Part shown: positions 20,927 through 28,844 of the stretch, one piece after another
Numbering within the stretch: position 1 is the first letter of the stretch
Layout of the letters: each line of letters starts with the position of its first letter
Source: a virus
Virus record (IMG/VR): IMGVR_UViG_3300035659_000062
Location: 1-36,217 of that record
DNA length: 36,217 nt
Direction: 5' to 3' (one strand)
Notes under the pieces: generated by a model
What the model was told of the DNA's origin: nothing
The model's database searches: none
What the model saw: the letters and a program-made list of their open reading frames with translations, nothing else
Position numbers and translations under genes: made by a program

Positions 20927-21669
20927 GATGACCTCCGGTAGTTCTTGAGACCTTCCGGGACCGGCGTGAGCATCAGGAAATCCGACAGCAACATCACGAT
21001 CACATTGTCGTCGTCGGCCTCGCAGTTCGCGAGCTTGAAGATCGACGGAGGTGACAACGCCGGCCGGTGCTCGCTCAGCTCGCGCACCATCACGAGCCAA
21101 GGCTGGCGGTTACGGCGGAACACGAGCATCGGTTCCTTCTTGAGCTTGGTGTACCCGTTCTTTCCGACGATCTTCGGACACGTCTCCCAGCACTGCTCCC
21201 ACCACTTCACGATGCTCTTGTCGTGGTCGGAGCGAGCGCCGGTGACGAGGTCGTCGAGCACCCAACCCTCGCGATGCTTGCATTCGACGTGGAACGGGAA
21301 CGCCTTCTTCTTGCAGATGAGATCGGCGGTCGTGCCAAAGTCCTGCGAGCCACCCCAACCACCCGAGCCCGGCGTTCGACGCACGTGCTCTCCGCACCAC
21401 TTCGAGAACGCCTCCGCCACGTCCAGCTCGCCGCGGTTGCCCTTGCGGCGGCTGTTCTTGCGGCCACGGTCCTGCTCGACCTTCGCGATCGACGTGTGCG
21501 GCTCGCGCAACGCCTTCATGCGGCTCGGACCCTTACCGGACTTCTCGCGCAGCTTCTCCTTCGTGCGAGTGAGCTTCGCCTGGCGACGCTCCTCCAGACG
21601 CTGCACGTGGTACGGGTCGTACTCCGAAGCCTTGCGGTAATCGGTCGGATCTGGAGGCGGGCCGATCAC
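20923..21669 (-). CDS. PD-(D/E)XK nuclease, Holliday-junction-resolvase-like
   Basis: GTG 21669 overlaps the previous stop; 248 residues. Residues 1-75 are basic and helical. The nuclease core follows: RRKGNRGELDVAEAF (74-88, with Glu81), RRTPGSGG (98-105), ADLI with Asp116 and the ECK triad Glu129-Cys-Lys131 (FHVECKHREGW). This order (E, D, ExK) is that of Hjc/VRR-type PD-(D/E)XK nucleases that cut four-way junctions. The C-terminal 110 residues are family-specific. With RuvB, RecA and SbcCD it completes a recombination route; its substrate is inferred. Confidence 0.7.
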   Translation of the reverse strand: MIGPPPDPTDYRKASEYDPYHVQRLEERRQAKLTRTKEKLREKSGKGPSRMKALREPHTSIAKVEQDRGRKNSRRKGNRGELDVAEAFSKWCGEHVRRTPGSGGWGGSQDFGTTADLICKKKAFPFHVECKHREGWVLDDLVTGARSDHDKSIVKWWEQCWETCPKIVGKNGYTKLKKEPMLVFRRNRQPWLVMVRELSEHRPALSPPSIFKLANCEADDDNVIVMLLSDFLMLTPVPEGLKNYRRSS

Positions 21670-21863
21670 TGCCGCGTGCCTCCGGGAAGCGAGTAGTTCG
21701 CCGTGTCGGAGAGCGCGTCGCGGTTCTTTCGCAGCTCGCGGTTCTCCTCGATGAGCAGGCCGAGCAGCCCGACGGCGACGCAGATATCCCGCGGCGCCTG
21801 GTACTTGTTGAGCAACTCCGTTGCGTCGATGAAGATCTGACGTGCGTGTTCGAGGTTCGTCAC
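21666..21863 (-). CDS. hypothetical protein, 65 aa
   Basis: GTG 21863 overlaps the previous stop; the upstream extension to 22124 is shadow sequence. One helix (TNLEHARQIFIDATELLNKY), a second hydrophobic one (ICVAVGLLGLLIEENRELRK) and a polar tail. Unknown. Confidence 0.65.
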   Translation of the reverse strand: MTNLEHARQIFIDATELLNKYQAPRDICVAVGLLGLLIEENRELRKNRDALSDTANYSLPGGTRQ

Positions 21864-22189
21864 GGCACCCTCTCGGCCTTGAACGCGGGCTGCTCCGTGT
21901 TCACGAAGTGCCCACCCTTGAGCGTGTCGCGCAGGTGCACCGGCGTGCTCTCCGCCTGGAGGAAGGTGATCAGCTCGTCGGGGTAGTCCCAGACGACCGA
22001 CACGCGGTTGTTGTTCGCTGTCACCACGCGCAGCTTGATCAGGTACGCCTGGTGGCACAGGAACGCCTTGCCGCCGGCCATCCCGACGTCGGCGGGGATC
22101 TTCTCGATCTCGGCGACGAGCCACGCGACGTGCTCGTCGAGCTGCTGCCGCGCCTGCTCCATCAGTCTCGTGGTCTCGTTCTCGCTCAT
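21860..22189 (-). CDS. hypothetical protein, 109 aa
   Basis: ATG 22189 overlaps the previous stop. Helix (TTRLMEQARQQLDEHVAWLV), then strands (KLRVVTANNNRVSVVWDYPD) and a charged end. Not recognised. Confidence 0.65.
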   Translation of the reverse strand: MSENETTRLMEQARQQLDEHVAWLVAEIEKIPADVGMAGGKAFLCHQAYLIKLRVVTANNNRVSVVWDYPDELITFLQAESTPVHLRDTLKGGHFVNTEQPAFKAERVP

Positions 22190-22299
22190 CGATTGATCCT
22201 CAACTTGAATTCGTGGACACCGGGATGCCCGAATGGCAGTTCGCAGTATTTCGAGTCACACGGGTCGTGAAACTGCACGCGCAGCTCCTTGACGGTCAT
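22186..22299 (-). CDS. very small protein, 37 aa
   Basis: Placed by 4-nt overlaps on both sides: ATG 22299 with the methyltransferase stop and TGA with the next ATG. Sequence MTVKELRVQFHDPCDSKYCE with a C-x5-C-x-pattern ending HEFKLRINR. The CxxxxxC...H...H arrangement is typical of the tiny zinc-binding proteins in phage genomes. Unknown. Confidence 0.55.
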   Translation of the reverse strand: MTVKELRVQFHDPCDSKYCELPFGHPGVHEFKLRINR

Positions 22300-22922
22300 C
22301 GCAGCTCCTTGCCGACGCAAGTCCAGCCCTCGCGACGGCGACGAGCGAACAGTTCCAAGTAGGGACCGTGGGCGAGCTTCTCCATGATGTCGTAGAACTC
22401 TTCCGGCTTCTTCGAGTGGATGGCTCTGCCCTTGCTGTCCGAAGGAGCCTTGGCGTCGAACGTCGACCGGATGTTCTTCGCCTTGATCAGCTGCGAGTAG
22501 CGACCACGCGTGGCGAGGATCGCGGTCTCGTGCTCGCCGCGCACGAGGCGCCCCATCCCGAAGTGACGCTTCCCGTTCTTGGTGCGCTTGCACCACACGA
22601 TCTCTGCTTTGGGGACGAAGCCCCAGGCACGTGCCACCTGGTATGCTTCCTCAACCATCGCACCGACGCGCCAGAGCGCCAGGATCGCGTCGTCGGCGAC
22701 GTTGTGCCTCAGAAGGTCTCCGCCCTCGAAGTCGAACCCTGCGACCTCTGCGATGGTGAGCAGGTCGTAGTTCTTCTCCGCGCCGCGGCTCGCGCCTGGT
22801 AACGAGTCCTTGAATGGCCACGGCACGTCGGCGCACACGACACTGAACGGGCGTTGGTCGTCCAGCGTGAACGACGCGCCGCCGGTGAAGGCCAGCACGC
22901 GAGAGAGGACATTCGGCGTCAT
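22296..22922 (-). CDS. MT-A70 family adenine methyltransferase
   Basis: ATG 22922 overlaps the previous stop; the longer frame to 23474 is a shadow. A 208-residue MT-A70 protein: catalytic motif ADVPWPF (31-37, D-V-P-W instead of the usual D-P-P-W), EIVWCKRTKNGKRHFGMGRL (around 107-126), EHETAILATRG, and HSKKPEEFYDIME, the usual KP segment for S-adenosylmethionine binding. It would add a methyl group to N6 of adenine, most likely in DNA in a phage setting, which could protect phage DNA from host restriction. No restriction partner is seen. Confidence 0.85.
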   Translation of the reverse strand: MTPNVLSRVLAFTGGASFTLDDQRPFSVVCADVPWPFKDSLPGASRGAEKNYDLLTIAEVAGFDFEGGDLLRHNVADDAILALWRVGAMVEEAYQVARAWGFVPKAEIVWCKRTKNGKRHFGMGRLVRGEHETAILATRGRYSQLIKAKNIRSTFDAKAPSDSKGRAIHSKKPEEFYDIMEKLAHGPYLELFARRRREGWTCVGKELR

Positions 22923-23398
22923 GGCTTGGGTTCCTCCGGCAGCTTTGGTTGGAGCCACTCCTTCATCGAGTCCGAACGGAATGAGAAGCTGACATCCTCG
23001 TCGGTTGGCAACGTTACTACGACGTGCGACTCGCCGCTCGACCTGCTCGTAGCGGTCACCGAGCAGAGGCTGTAGTAGTCGTTCTTGAACCTGGTCGGAC
23101 TCTCCGGCGTGCGCGCGAACCACCGGTAGGCGACCTTGCGATCGGACTCCCACTCGAAGACGAGAGCGCGCGCGTCGCAGTAGCTGAGCGCACGGCAGAT
23201 CGCAGGACCACTCGTCTCCCAGAACGCTGGTCCGGGCGCGAACTTTCCTCGGAACGGATCCGTCCAGTGATTCAGCCAGCTCGTGTACTGCGCGAACATG
23301 TTGACGGCGACGCGGATCGGACCTCGCGACTCCTGCCACGTGACGATCGGCTTCTCGTGGAAGTCGGTGAACTCCGGCTTGTAGACCTCGACGATCAC
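22919..23398 (-). CDS. hypothetical protein, 159 aa
   Basis: GTG 23398 overlaps the previous stop. Strand-rich with many aromatic residues (VEVYKPEFTDFHEKPIVTWQ, YTSWLNHWTDPFRGKFAPGP), DARALVFEWESDRKVAYRWF, and a terminal helix with Pro-rich end. No family recognised. Confidence 0.7.
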   Translation of the reverse strand: MIVEVYKPEFTDFHEKPIVTWQESRGPIRVAVNMFAQYTSWLNHWTDPFRGKFAPGPAFWETSGPAICRALSYCDARALVFEWESDRKVAYRWFARTPESPTRFKNDYYSLCSVTATSRSSGESHVVVTLPTDEDVSFSFRSDSMKEWLQPKLPEEPKP

Positions 23399-23652
23399 GA
23401 CTTCTTGCCCTTCTTCTCGAATGATGCGTAGTAGGCGGGACGGTCGATGCAGTAGCCGACACCGTCGAGAGCATCCATGAACTTGTCCTGCCAGCGTCCG
23501 ATGGTCTTCTTGTTCTTGGTGTCGATCATCATCCCGCCGCCGCGAGCCATATGCTTGTGGTTGTTGAGCGCGAACAGCACGCACTGCGCGAGTTTGACCG
23601 TGACCTCGCGTGGAATCGGTGTCGGTCGCTTGCGCTTCTTGGTCTTCTTCAT
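23395..23652 (-). CDS. small basic protein, 85 aa
   Basis: ATG 23652. Basic start (MKKTKKRKRPTPIPREVTVK), then QCVLFALNNHKHMARGGGMM and a helical end with a Lys-rich tail (EKKGKKS). Upstream AGGAGCAAG is a ribosome-binding site. Likely nucleic-acid associated, but unassigned. Confidence 0.6.
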   Translation of the reverse strand: MKKTKKRKRPTPIPREVTVKLAQCVLFALNNHKHMARGGGMMIDTKNKKTIGRWQDKFMDALDGVGYCIDRPAYYASFEKKGKKS

Positions 23653-23662
23653 CGCTTGCTCC

Positions 23663-24028
23663 TCATGGCCACACGTAGACTCCATGTCCGCACTTCGGAC
23701 ACTTCGAGTGAGATCCGTTCCGCTTCTCACGTTTGATGCCCTTGTGGATGTCGCCGCACTCGCAGCACTTCACCACGTCTGATGCTCCGAGCACCTTCGT
23801 GCTTCCGACCCGGCGGCAGCGCGCGCAGATCCGACACTGATCCCATCGTCCGGTGTCACCGATGGCCTCGAACTCGTGGTCGCACACCTTGCGGAACGCG
23901 ACGTCGCGCGTCGCCCATGCCTCGCCGATGACGCGACCTTCCTTCGCGGCCAGGGAGACCGCATACCGCGCGCGTGCACGAGCACAGTGCTCTGCCCGCA
24001 TACGGCGGATCGCTTCATCTCTAGTCAC
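23663..24028 (-). CDS. double zinc-ribbon protein, 121 aa
   Basis: GTG 24028 with GAGGAGAAGAGG upstream. Helical basic start (TRDEAIRRMRAEHCARARAR), then two Cys4 ribbons: CDHEF...CRICARC in the middle, and CCECGDIHKGI...CPKCGHGVY at the end. The second resembles zinc-ribbon domains of transcription factors. Nucleic-acid binding is likely; target unknown. Confidence 0.65.
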   Translation of the reverse strand: MTRDEAIRRMRAEHCARARARYAVSLAAKEGRVIGEAWATRDVAFRKVCDHEFEAIGDTGRWDQCRICARCRRVGSTKVLGASDVVKCCECGDIHKGIKREKRNGSHSKCPKCGHGVYVWP

Positions 24029-24080
24029 GGGTATCCTCTTCTCCTCTTGATGCTCGCTGCCCTACTAACACGCTTCGCTG
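24029..24080 (-). other. short intergenic gap
   Basis: Fifty-two bases between two - strand genes; holds only the ribosome-binding region of the gene starting at 24028. No hairpin or promoter seen. Confidence 0.4.
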
Positions 24081-24551
24081 CTACTTGACCAGGATCTCGC
24101 ACTCGCTCTCGATGTGGTCGAGCAGGTCCTTGATCGTCTCGATGCCAAACTCCTTCGTCAGGTAGATCGATGTGATGAGTGCCCACGCGCTGCGGTACTC
24201 ACGAAGCAGCTTGCACGGCCATCGTGAGCACGTCGGTCGGTCGCATACGCATGCTGCGTTAGGCTTCCGCTTCCGCCACGTCCTGTACACCACAGCCTGG
24301 CGACCCGAACGTGTCTTGCGTGTTCGTTGGGTCGGGTAGATCCACCCACGTAGGACCAGCTCGCGCACGCGAGCGCTCAGCGTCTGGTGACGGATCCCGG
24401 AGTAGTGCTCCAGCTCGTCACACGTCGCTCCACGTTTACCGCAGTCCTTGATCCAGAGCTTCACCTTCGTCTGCAGCTCGGTGAGGTGCGGCTCGATCGA
24501 CTTAGCCGCAGCCTTCGACGTGGCGCTCTCCTTGATGTATGGAGCGGTCAT
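24081..24551 (-). CDS. winged-helix DNA-binding protein, 156 aa
   Basis: ATG 24551 overlaps the previous stop. Residues 25-95 form a winged helix: TKVKLWIKDCGKRGATCDEL, EHYSGIRHQTLSARVREL, then the wing (RGWIYPTQRTRKTRSGRQAV, VYR). A Cys-rich piece follows (CVCDRPTCSRWPC) and a C-terminal helix. Same design as phage and host MarR/GntR-like helix-turn-helix regulators with added zinc site. It may regulate phage genes; the target is unknown. Confidence 0.7.
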   Translation of the reverse strand: MTAPYIKESATSKAAAKSIEPHLTELQTKVKLWIKDCGKRGATCDELEHYSGIRHQTLSARVRELVLRGWIYPTQRTRKTRSGRQAVVYRTWRKRKPNAACVCDRPTCSRWPCKLLREYRSAWALITSIYLTKEFGIETIKDLLDHIESECEILVK

Positions 24552-24823
24552 AGCTCGATGACTTTCCACTCCTGCCGCACCTCAGCGACGAGTCGACCCT
24601 GCTTCGCGTAGTGGTCAAAGTAGTTGTTGACCAAGCTGTAGCACTTCACCTCGATGCCATCCCTAACGTCGGTCCTCTCCAAGACCTTGCCAGCCCACCC
24701 GTTGCGCATCGCTTCAAGCGTGCATTCTCCGAGCGTCGGCGACCCATGGCATGTACAACCGTCGTGCCAGTGCAGGTGCTTCCGGTTGACCTGAGACAGT
24801 TGACTACTATCTACACGCGTCAT
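24548..24823 (-). CDS. hypothetical protein, 91 aa
   Basis: ATG 24823 overlaps the SbcC-like stop; the frame beyond it is a shadow. A CTCHGSPTLGEC segment with His residues before it (HLHWHDG) could bind metal; the rest is a helix and two strands (VKCYSLVNNYFDHYAKQGRL). Unknown. Confidence 0.65.
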   Translation of the reverse strand: MTRVDSSQLSQVNRKHLHWHDGCTCHGSPTLGECTLEAMRNGWAGKVLERTDVRDGIEVKCYSLVNNYFDHYAKQGRLVAEVRQEWKVIEL

Positions 24824-26679
24824 GTTGCCTCCACCGACGAGAATCCGTCCTTCTTCACGATGCGCAGCGTGGCAGGGAACCATGCCTTGAGGTCTTCATT
24901 GTGGCTGACGACGAAGACGCTGTCCTTGTCGATCTCGGACAGCACCTCGATCACGCGTTCGTGAGCAGCAGAATCGAGATGGTCGAAGACCTCGTCCAGG
25001 AAACAGAGGTTGAACGATGCCGACGACCGTGACGCGACGAGCTTCTGGAGCGCAAGCCCGACGCACAGGTCGACCTTGGCCTTCTCGCCCGCGCTGTTTC
25101 CCTGGTAGCTGCCCGCTCCGTGCTTGTTGTCGACCTTGACCTCGAAGCGGTCGATCGTCTTGCCCGACTTGAGGTCCGACGTCGCGGAGAACTCGACCGC
25201 GATCGTCCCGCCGGTGAGCGCGCGCGAGACGCGGTCGGCCTCCTGGTTGAGGAGCGGCAGCGAGCTGTCGAGAAGGAGCGATCGCAAGCCACGAGCCCCG
25301 AACGCCTTGACCCAGAACTCGACGAGCGCGAGCCGAGCCTCCTCGGCGGTAAACTGCTCGGTCAGCAGCTCGGCCCCCTTCTTGTGCTTCTCGTACTTCG
25401 CCTGCGCCTTCTTCGCGAGCGCCGCGTACGGGTTGGTCTCCGCCTCCAGCTCCTTGATGCGCGTCTCGTGGTCCGCGGCTCGTCGACGCCAGGAGGCGAC
25501 GTCAGCCTCGGCACCGACGCCCTCGTTAACTGCCTTCTGCGCTGCCACCGCCGTGGATCGCGCGTCCTTCAGCTTGCGCTCCGCGCCGGCGAGCTGCTCC
25601 TCGATCTCAGCGACCGCGACGTCGACCTTCTCCAGCGCCTTGGCAGCGAGGGTGAGCTTCTTCTTGAAGTCGCCGACCACGCGTTCGCGCTGCAGGTCAT
25701 CCACGTTCTGACCGCAGGTCGGACAGTCACCGGTGAGAGCTTCGTGACGCTTCACGTGCGCGCGTAGCTCGTCGACCTTCGTCTTGGCGCCGCCTCGCAG
25801 AACCTTCGCCTCCGTGACCGCCTTGTTGCAGACGCCGACCGCCTTCTCGTTCGCGGTCACGTCCTGCACAGCCTTGTCGAACATGACCTTGAGCTTGGTG
25901 GTGTCGACCTTGGTGTTCTTCTTGACCCACTCCTTAGCCTTGCGGAGCTTCTCCTTCTCGGCCCCGAGCTTCGTCTCGTGCTCGGACTCGTACTGCTTGT
26001 CCTTCTTCCTGAGGTCGACAGCGTCTGCGTCCTCGGCATCACGAGCTTCCTCCACCCTCTCCAGGTCACGTTTCGTGATGTCGACCGTCGTGCCGATCAC
26101 AGCCGCCTTGGCGCGGGCCACGTTGCACGCGACCGCGAAGCGCTCCACGCCGAGAACCTCGTCAAGGATCTCCTTTTGCTCCTTATCGGTGAGCGAGCTG
26201 AACCGGTATGCGCGGTCCTGCCCGAACACGACGCTCGACAGGAACGTGCGCCTGGAGCAGCCGAGCAGCTCGTCGACGACCTCCTGCGTCTCCGACGTGC
26301 TCGGCCTGCTCAAGTCGGTCGAGTCGCCGCCCTGGTCGATCTCAGACACGATGAGCGCGTTCTTCGACTTCTTGTGCTTGCGGAAGCGCATCACATCGTA
26401 GGCCGCGCTGGTGTCGTTCGGGACCAGGCGGACGGTGACGACGCAGTCCTCGCCGACCTTGCGGTGGACGACCTCGTCGTTCTCGTAGCCACGCAGTGTG
26501 GTCCCGAACAGGCACCACACGAGGGCATCGATCATGGCGCTCTTGCCGCTGCCGTTGGAGCGCGCGCTCTCGTCGTCCTGGTTGTCGCCCTCGACAAGCA
26601 CGAGACCTTGGTCCTCGAAGTCGAAGCGCGCCTTCCCAAAGCTCAAGAAGTTCTCCACCGTCATCGAAGTGATCTTCAT
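24820..26679 (-). CDS. sbcC: SbcC/gp46-like recombination ATPase
   Basis: A 619-residue SMC-like ATPase, the size of T4 gp46 (about 560), much shorter than E. coli SbcC (1048). ATG 26679 overlaps the previous stop. It begins MKITSMTVENFLSFGKARFD; the P-loop SNGSGKS is at 41-47, a Q-loop region follows, then long coiled coils broken at the zinc hook C-P-T-C (319-322). The signature NSAGEKAKVDLCVGLAL and Walker B LCFLDE (558-563) come after the second coil, and the H-loop SH near 592. With the SbcD-like nuclease it would process DNA ends to start recombination. All key motifs are intact. Confidence 0.93.
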   Translation of the reverse strand: MKITSMTVENFLSFGKARFDFEDQGLVLVEGDNQDDESARSNGSGKSAMIDALVWCLFGTTLRGYENDEVVHRKVGEDCVVTVRLVPNDTSAAYDVMRFRKHKKSKNALIVSEIDQGGDSTDLSRPSTSETQEVVDELLGCSRRTFLSSVVFGQDRAYRFSSLTDKEQKEILDEVLGVERFAVACNVARAKAAVIGTTVDITKRDLERVEEARDAEDADAVDLRKKDKQYESEHETKLGAEKEKLRKAKEWVKKNTKVDTTKLKVMFDKAVQDVTANEKAVGVCNKAVTEAKVLRGGAKTKVDELRAHVKRHEALTGDCPTCGQNVDDLQRERVVGDFKKKLTLAAKALEKVDVAVAEIEEQLAGAERKLKDARSTAVAAQKAVNEGVGAEADVASWRRRAADHETRIKELEAETNPYAALAKKAQAKYEKHKKGAELLTEQFTAEEARLALVEFWVKAFGARGLRSLLLDSSLPLLNQEADRVSRALTGGTIAVEFSATSDLKSGKTIDRFEVKVDNKHGAGSYQGNSAGEKAKVDLCVGLALQKLVASRSSASFNLCFLDEVFDHLDSAAHERVIEVLSEIDKDSVFVVSHNEDLKAWFPATLRIVKKDGFSSVEAT

Positions 26680-27023
26680 GCTGACGGGTCTTTCTTCTTC
26701 GCCTGGTTGTCTTCCCACCGCCGGTACGACGCGAGCGTGTCCATGAACAGCTTCGCGTCGGCGTCGACACTCTGGAGCACTGGCACACGCTCGTCGACCG
26801 CACGTCCTGCCATCCAGCCGCTGACATACCCGAGCTGGACCTTCTTCGTCATCATGACCATCGCCTGCTCGAACGCGAAGGCGAGCCTATCGAGGTCGGT
26901 CTTGATCTTGGTGCGCTCCGCTGCGATCTGATCGATCGCCTCCTCGAACGTTATCGCGCAGAAGATGAGCGTGGCGACCTGCTCCTGCAGCTCCTCGATC
27001 TTGTCGGTGGCCCACTCGCTCAT
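26676..27023 (-). CDS. helical hypothetical protein, 115 aa
   Basis: ATG 27023 overlaps the previous stop and its TGA overlaps the sbcC start. Almost wholly helical (TDKIEELQEQVATLIFCAIT, DLDRLAFAFEQAMVMMTKKV), ending with Asp/Lys-rich residues. It may act with SbcC, but only position suggests it. Confidence 0.65.
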   Translation of the reverse strand: MSEWATDKIEELQEQVATLIFCAITFEEAIDQIAAERTKIKTDLDRLAFAFEQAMVMMTKKVQLGYVSGWMAGRAVDERVPVLQSVDADAKLFMDTLASYRRWEDNQAKKKDPSA

Positions 27024-27319
27024 GATGTCGTCGACTCCGATTCCAGCCGCAGTCTGACGAAGTCGAAAGTGCGGCGGATCTCTTCCTGCGTGAGGGTGAT
27101 CGTTGGCGCGTTTGCGCGGTCATCTGCCACATCATTCCAGGGCCTGATACGGAGCAGGTTCTGCTGCGTCCACACGACGGTCCCACACACGTAGCCGGTG
27201 ACGAACGACGTCATCGACACCATCGCGTGCATCTCGCGGACCTTGTCGATGCCGCCGAGGTCCTTGATGGTGTGCTCGACGATCGGCCCGAGGAACGCCT
27301 TGAACTTGTCGTTGTTCAT
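27020..27319 (-). CDS. hypothetical protein, 99 aa
   Basis: ATG 27319 overlaps the previous stop. Helices with a weakly hydrophobic middle (MVSMTSFVTGYVCGTVVWTQ) that could be a membrane segment or buried core. Unknown. Confidence 0.65.
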   Translation of the reverse strand: MNNDKFKAFLGPIVEHTIKDLGGIDKVREMHAMVSMTSFVTGYVCGTVVWTQQNLLRIRPWNDVADDRANAPTITLTQEEIRRTFDFVRLRLESESTTS

Positions 27320-27744
27320 GACAGCTCTGGAACTCGACCTTCGATGAACGCGGCGACCATTGCGCCGAGACGATGCGAGTTATCGGACATGAACTTATCA
27401 CCCGCGGCATAGTCGAGCCACGCGATGTCCTTGTGCGTCGCGACGGCGTACGCGATCTCGCGCGCGGTCGACTGACCGACGTACCCGCCGACGTTGACCA
27501 CGTAGATGCCATCCGACGCGTCGATCTTGCGGAAGTGAAGCTGGTCGAGGGCCTTCTTCTGCTCGTCGCTGATCGGCGTCTCCTCCGAATGCATGAAGAA
27601 ACCGACCGACAGCACGATGCGACCGTCGCGTGTCAAACGAGCATTCGCCGCGTGGAACTCGTCGCGAAACTTCGTGCTGCCGCAGAGTGTGATGATCGTC
27701 GGGATGGTGTCGTGGAACGTGATGGTCTTGGTCAGCTTCTTCAC
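27316..27744 (-). CDS. nucleoside 2-deoxyribosyltransferase-like protein, 142 aa
   Basis: GTG 27744 overlaps the previous stop. The N-terminal strand and turn TIITLCGSTKFRDEFHAANA, the middle VVNVGGYVGQSTAREIAYAV and the spacing between them match nucleoside 2-deoxyribosyltransferase-like (Rossmann) proteins; Gly-Ser-Thr binds the nucleotide, and the S-T-A-R-E-I piece carries the likely catalytic Glu. In phages such enzymes may salvage or alter nucleosides. Substrate not known. Confidence 0.7.
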   Translation of the reverse strand: MKKLTKTITFHDTIPTIITLCGSTKFRDEFHAANARLTRDGRIVLSVGFFMHSEETPISDEQKKALDQLHFRKIDASDGIYVVNVGGYVGQSTAREIAYAVATHKDIAWLDYAAGDKFMSDNSHRLGAMVAAFIEGRVPELS

Positions 27745-28046
27745 ATGGCTCCTTTCTTGTCTGGGAACGCGTGCTCCAGCGCCATCTTGAAGGCGAGGCG
27801 CTGCTCCAGCACGACGTACTCCTCGGTGAACCGGTAGAACGTCTCGAATGACATCCACGCCTGGTCGTAGACGCCGTCGCCGGCAGCGTCATTGTTGGGT
27901 GCGTGCTTGTCGAGGATCCGCTTCAGCAGCTCCGGGTTCAGCTGGTTCGCGCTGACGTAGGGGCTGAGCATCTTGGCGGTCTCCTTCGCCTGCTCGGCGG
28001 CGCGTTGTGCGCGTCTGATGTCGGCTTCACTTGGTCCGTCGGCCAT
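27741..28046 (-). CDS. hypothetical protein, 101 aa
   Basis: ATG 28046 with AAGGAGA upstream, 27 nt after the tRNA; the frame runs through the tRNA but that part is not coding. Helical, rich in Ala, Glu and Arg (EADIRRAQRAAEQAKETAKM), then VYDQAWMSFETFYRFTEEYV. Function unknown. Confidence 0.65.
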   Translation of the reverse strand: MADGPSEADIRRAQRAAEQAKETAKMLSPYVSANQLNPELLKRILDKHAPNNDAAGDGVYDQAWMSFETFYRFTEEYVVLEQRLAFKMALEHAFPDKKGAM

Positions 28047-28073
28047 GTCCGTTCTCCTTGGTTTTTCGAGCAG

Positions 28074-28145
28074 CGTCCCTGGTTGGAATCGAACCAACGT
28101 CGTCCGATAGAAGGTCGGACATTCTTGCCGCTGAACTACAGGGAC
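28074..28145 (-). tRNA. tRNA, anticodon TTC by position (Glu), atypical loop
   Basis: A 72-nt cloverleaf is read from 28145 to 28074. Acceptor stem GTCCCTG/CAGGGAC is perfect; D arm GTTC/GAAT has loop AGCGGCAA; anticodon stem TCCGA/TCGGA has a 7-nt loop CCTTCTA; T arm GTTGG/CCAAC has TTCGATT. The discriminator is G and CCA is not encoded. By position the anticodon is TTC (Glu), but base 33 is C rather than the near-universal U and base 37 is U rather than a purine. A one-base shift would give TCT (Arg). It lies inside the - strand operon. Confidence 0.75.
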
Positions 28146-28260
28146 TAGGCGCGACTTTGAAGTGATAGTCGCCATCACGGGATCCGCGCGACGGTTGCAC
28201 GTCGCCGGACCATGTCTAAGCGAACCTGCTCATGCAACTACCGAGCGGGCCGCCAAGAAA
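28146..28260 (-). other. 115-bp non-coding stretch before the tRNA
   Basis: No gene on either strand. Two perfect hairpins are visible: GCGACG (28188-28193) with CGTCGC (28200-28205), and GCGACT (28151-28156) with AGTCGC (28167-28172). Neither has a T-tract. They may be processing signals for the tRNA transcript or part of a small RNA. Confidence 0.45.
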
Positions 28261-28587
28261 TCAATCCATGTCGAACCACCTCAAAAAGCGGTGCCACAGA
28301 GAAGCAGGGCGCGTCCGCGCTTCTGGGATCTGTGGCTCGCCAGCACCAGGCATGTGGGTCGGAGGTGGTCGCGTTTCCTCGTAGGTCACCTCGACCATGT
28401 CGTTCAGGAAGTACTTGCATGGGACCCACACGTTTTGCACCGCGCTGTACTGCTCGGTGACCTTCATCTTGACGTCGGACTTCATAACGATGTTGCTGTC
28501 GGCCATGCGGAGCGTCGCGCCCTTGTCGAACCTCCTCACGACCGTGCGGAGGTCACCGTCCTTGAAGCTGTCATACAACTTGCTCAT
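28261..28587 (-). CDS. hypothetical protein, 108 aa
   Basis: ATG 28587 overlaps the previous stop. Strands (GDLRTVVRRFDKGATLRMAD, NIVMKSDVKMKVTEQYSAVQ, KYFLNDMVEVTYEET) suggest a beta-barrel-like fold; the last 40 residues are Pro-rich with a terminal helix (SLWHRFLRWFDMD). Unknown. Confidence 0.7.
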   Translation of the reverse strand: MSKLYDSFKDGDLRTVVRRFDKGATLRMADSNIVMKSDVKMKVTEQYSAVQNVWVPCKYFLNDMVEVTYEETRPPPTHMPGAGEPQIPEARTRPASLWHRFLRWFDMD

Positions 28588-28844
28588 CGCTTCGCGACCT
28601 CCTCGGCGACGGCTTCCCAGTAGTCGCGCAGCTCCAGCGCGGCCACCACGTTGGGTTGATTGCCGACGTACGACGAGCGTTCCGCGCACAGGTGCGCGAG
28701 CATCGTCTCGATGACGACGAGGCGTGCGCTGTCGACCATCCCACCCGTCGGGCCGGTCATGTTTGGCCCGTAGAACTTGCGAGCGGCAGCGTGCGCCTTG
28801 CGCTTCGCCGCCTCAACGGCGTCGATCGCTTCTTCCATCGTCAC
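28584..28844 (-). CDS. hypothetical protein, 86 aa
   Basis: GTG 28844 is chosen for its 4-nt overlap with the previous stop; GTG 28853 and ATG 28838 are close alternatives. Helical throughout (EEAIDAVEAAKRKAHAAARK, VDSARLVVIETMLAHLCAER). Unknown. Confidence 0.6.
   Translation of the reverse strand: MTMEEAIDAVEAAKRKAHAAARKFYGPNMTGPTGGMVDSARLVVIETMLAHLCAERSSYVGNQPNVVAALELRDYWEAVAEEVAKR

Noticed and set aside
28146-28260. A second tRNA beside the first
   Set aside because: A T-loop-like GGTTCG is present but no acceptor stem or D arm can be drawn.
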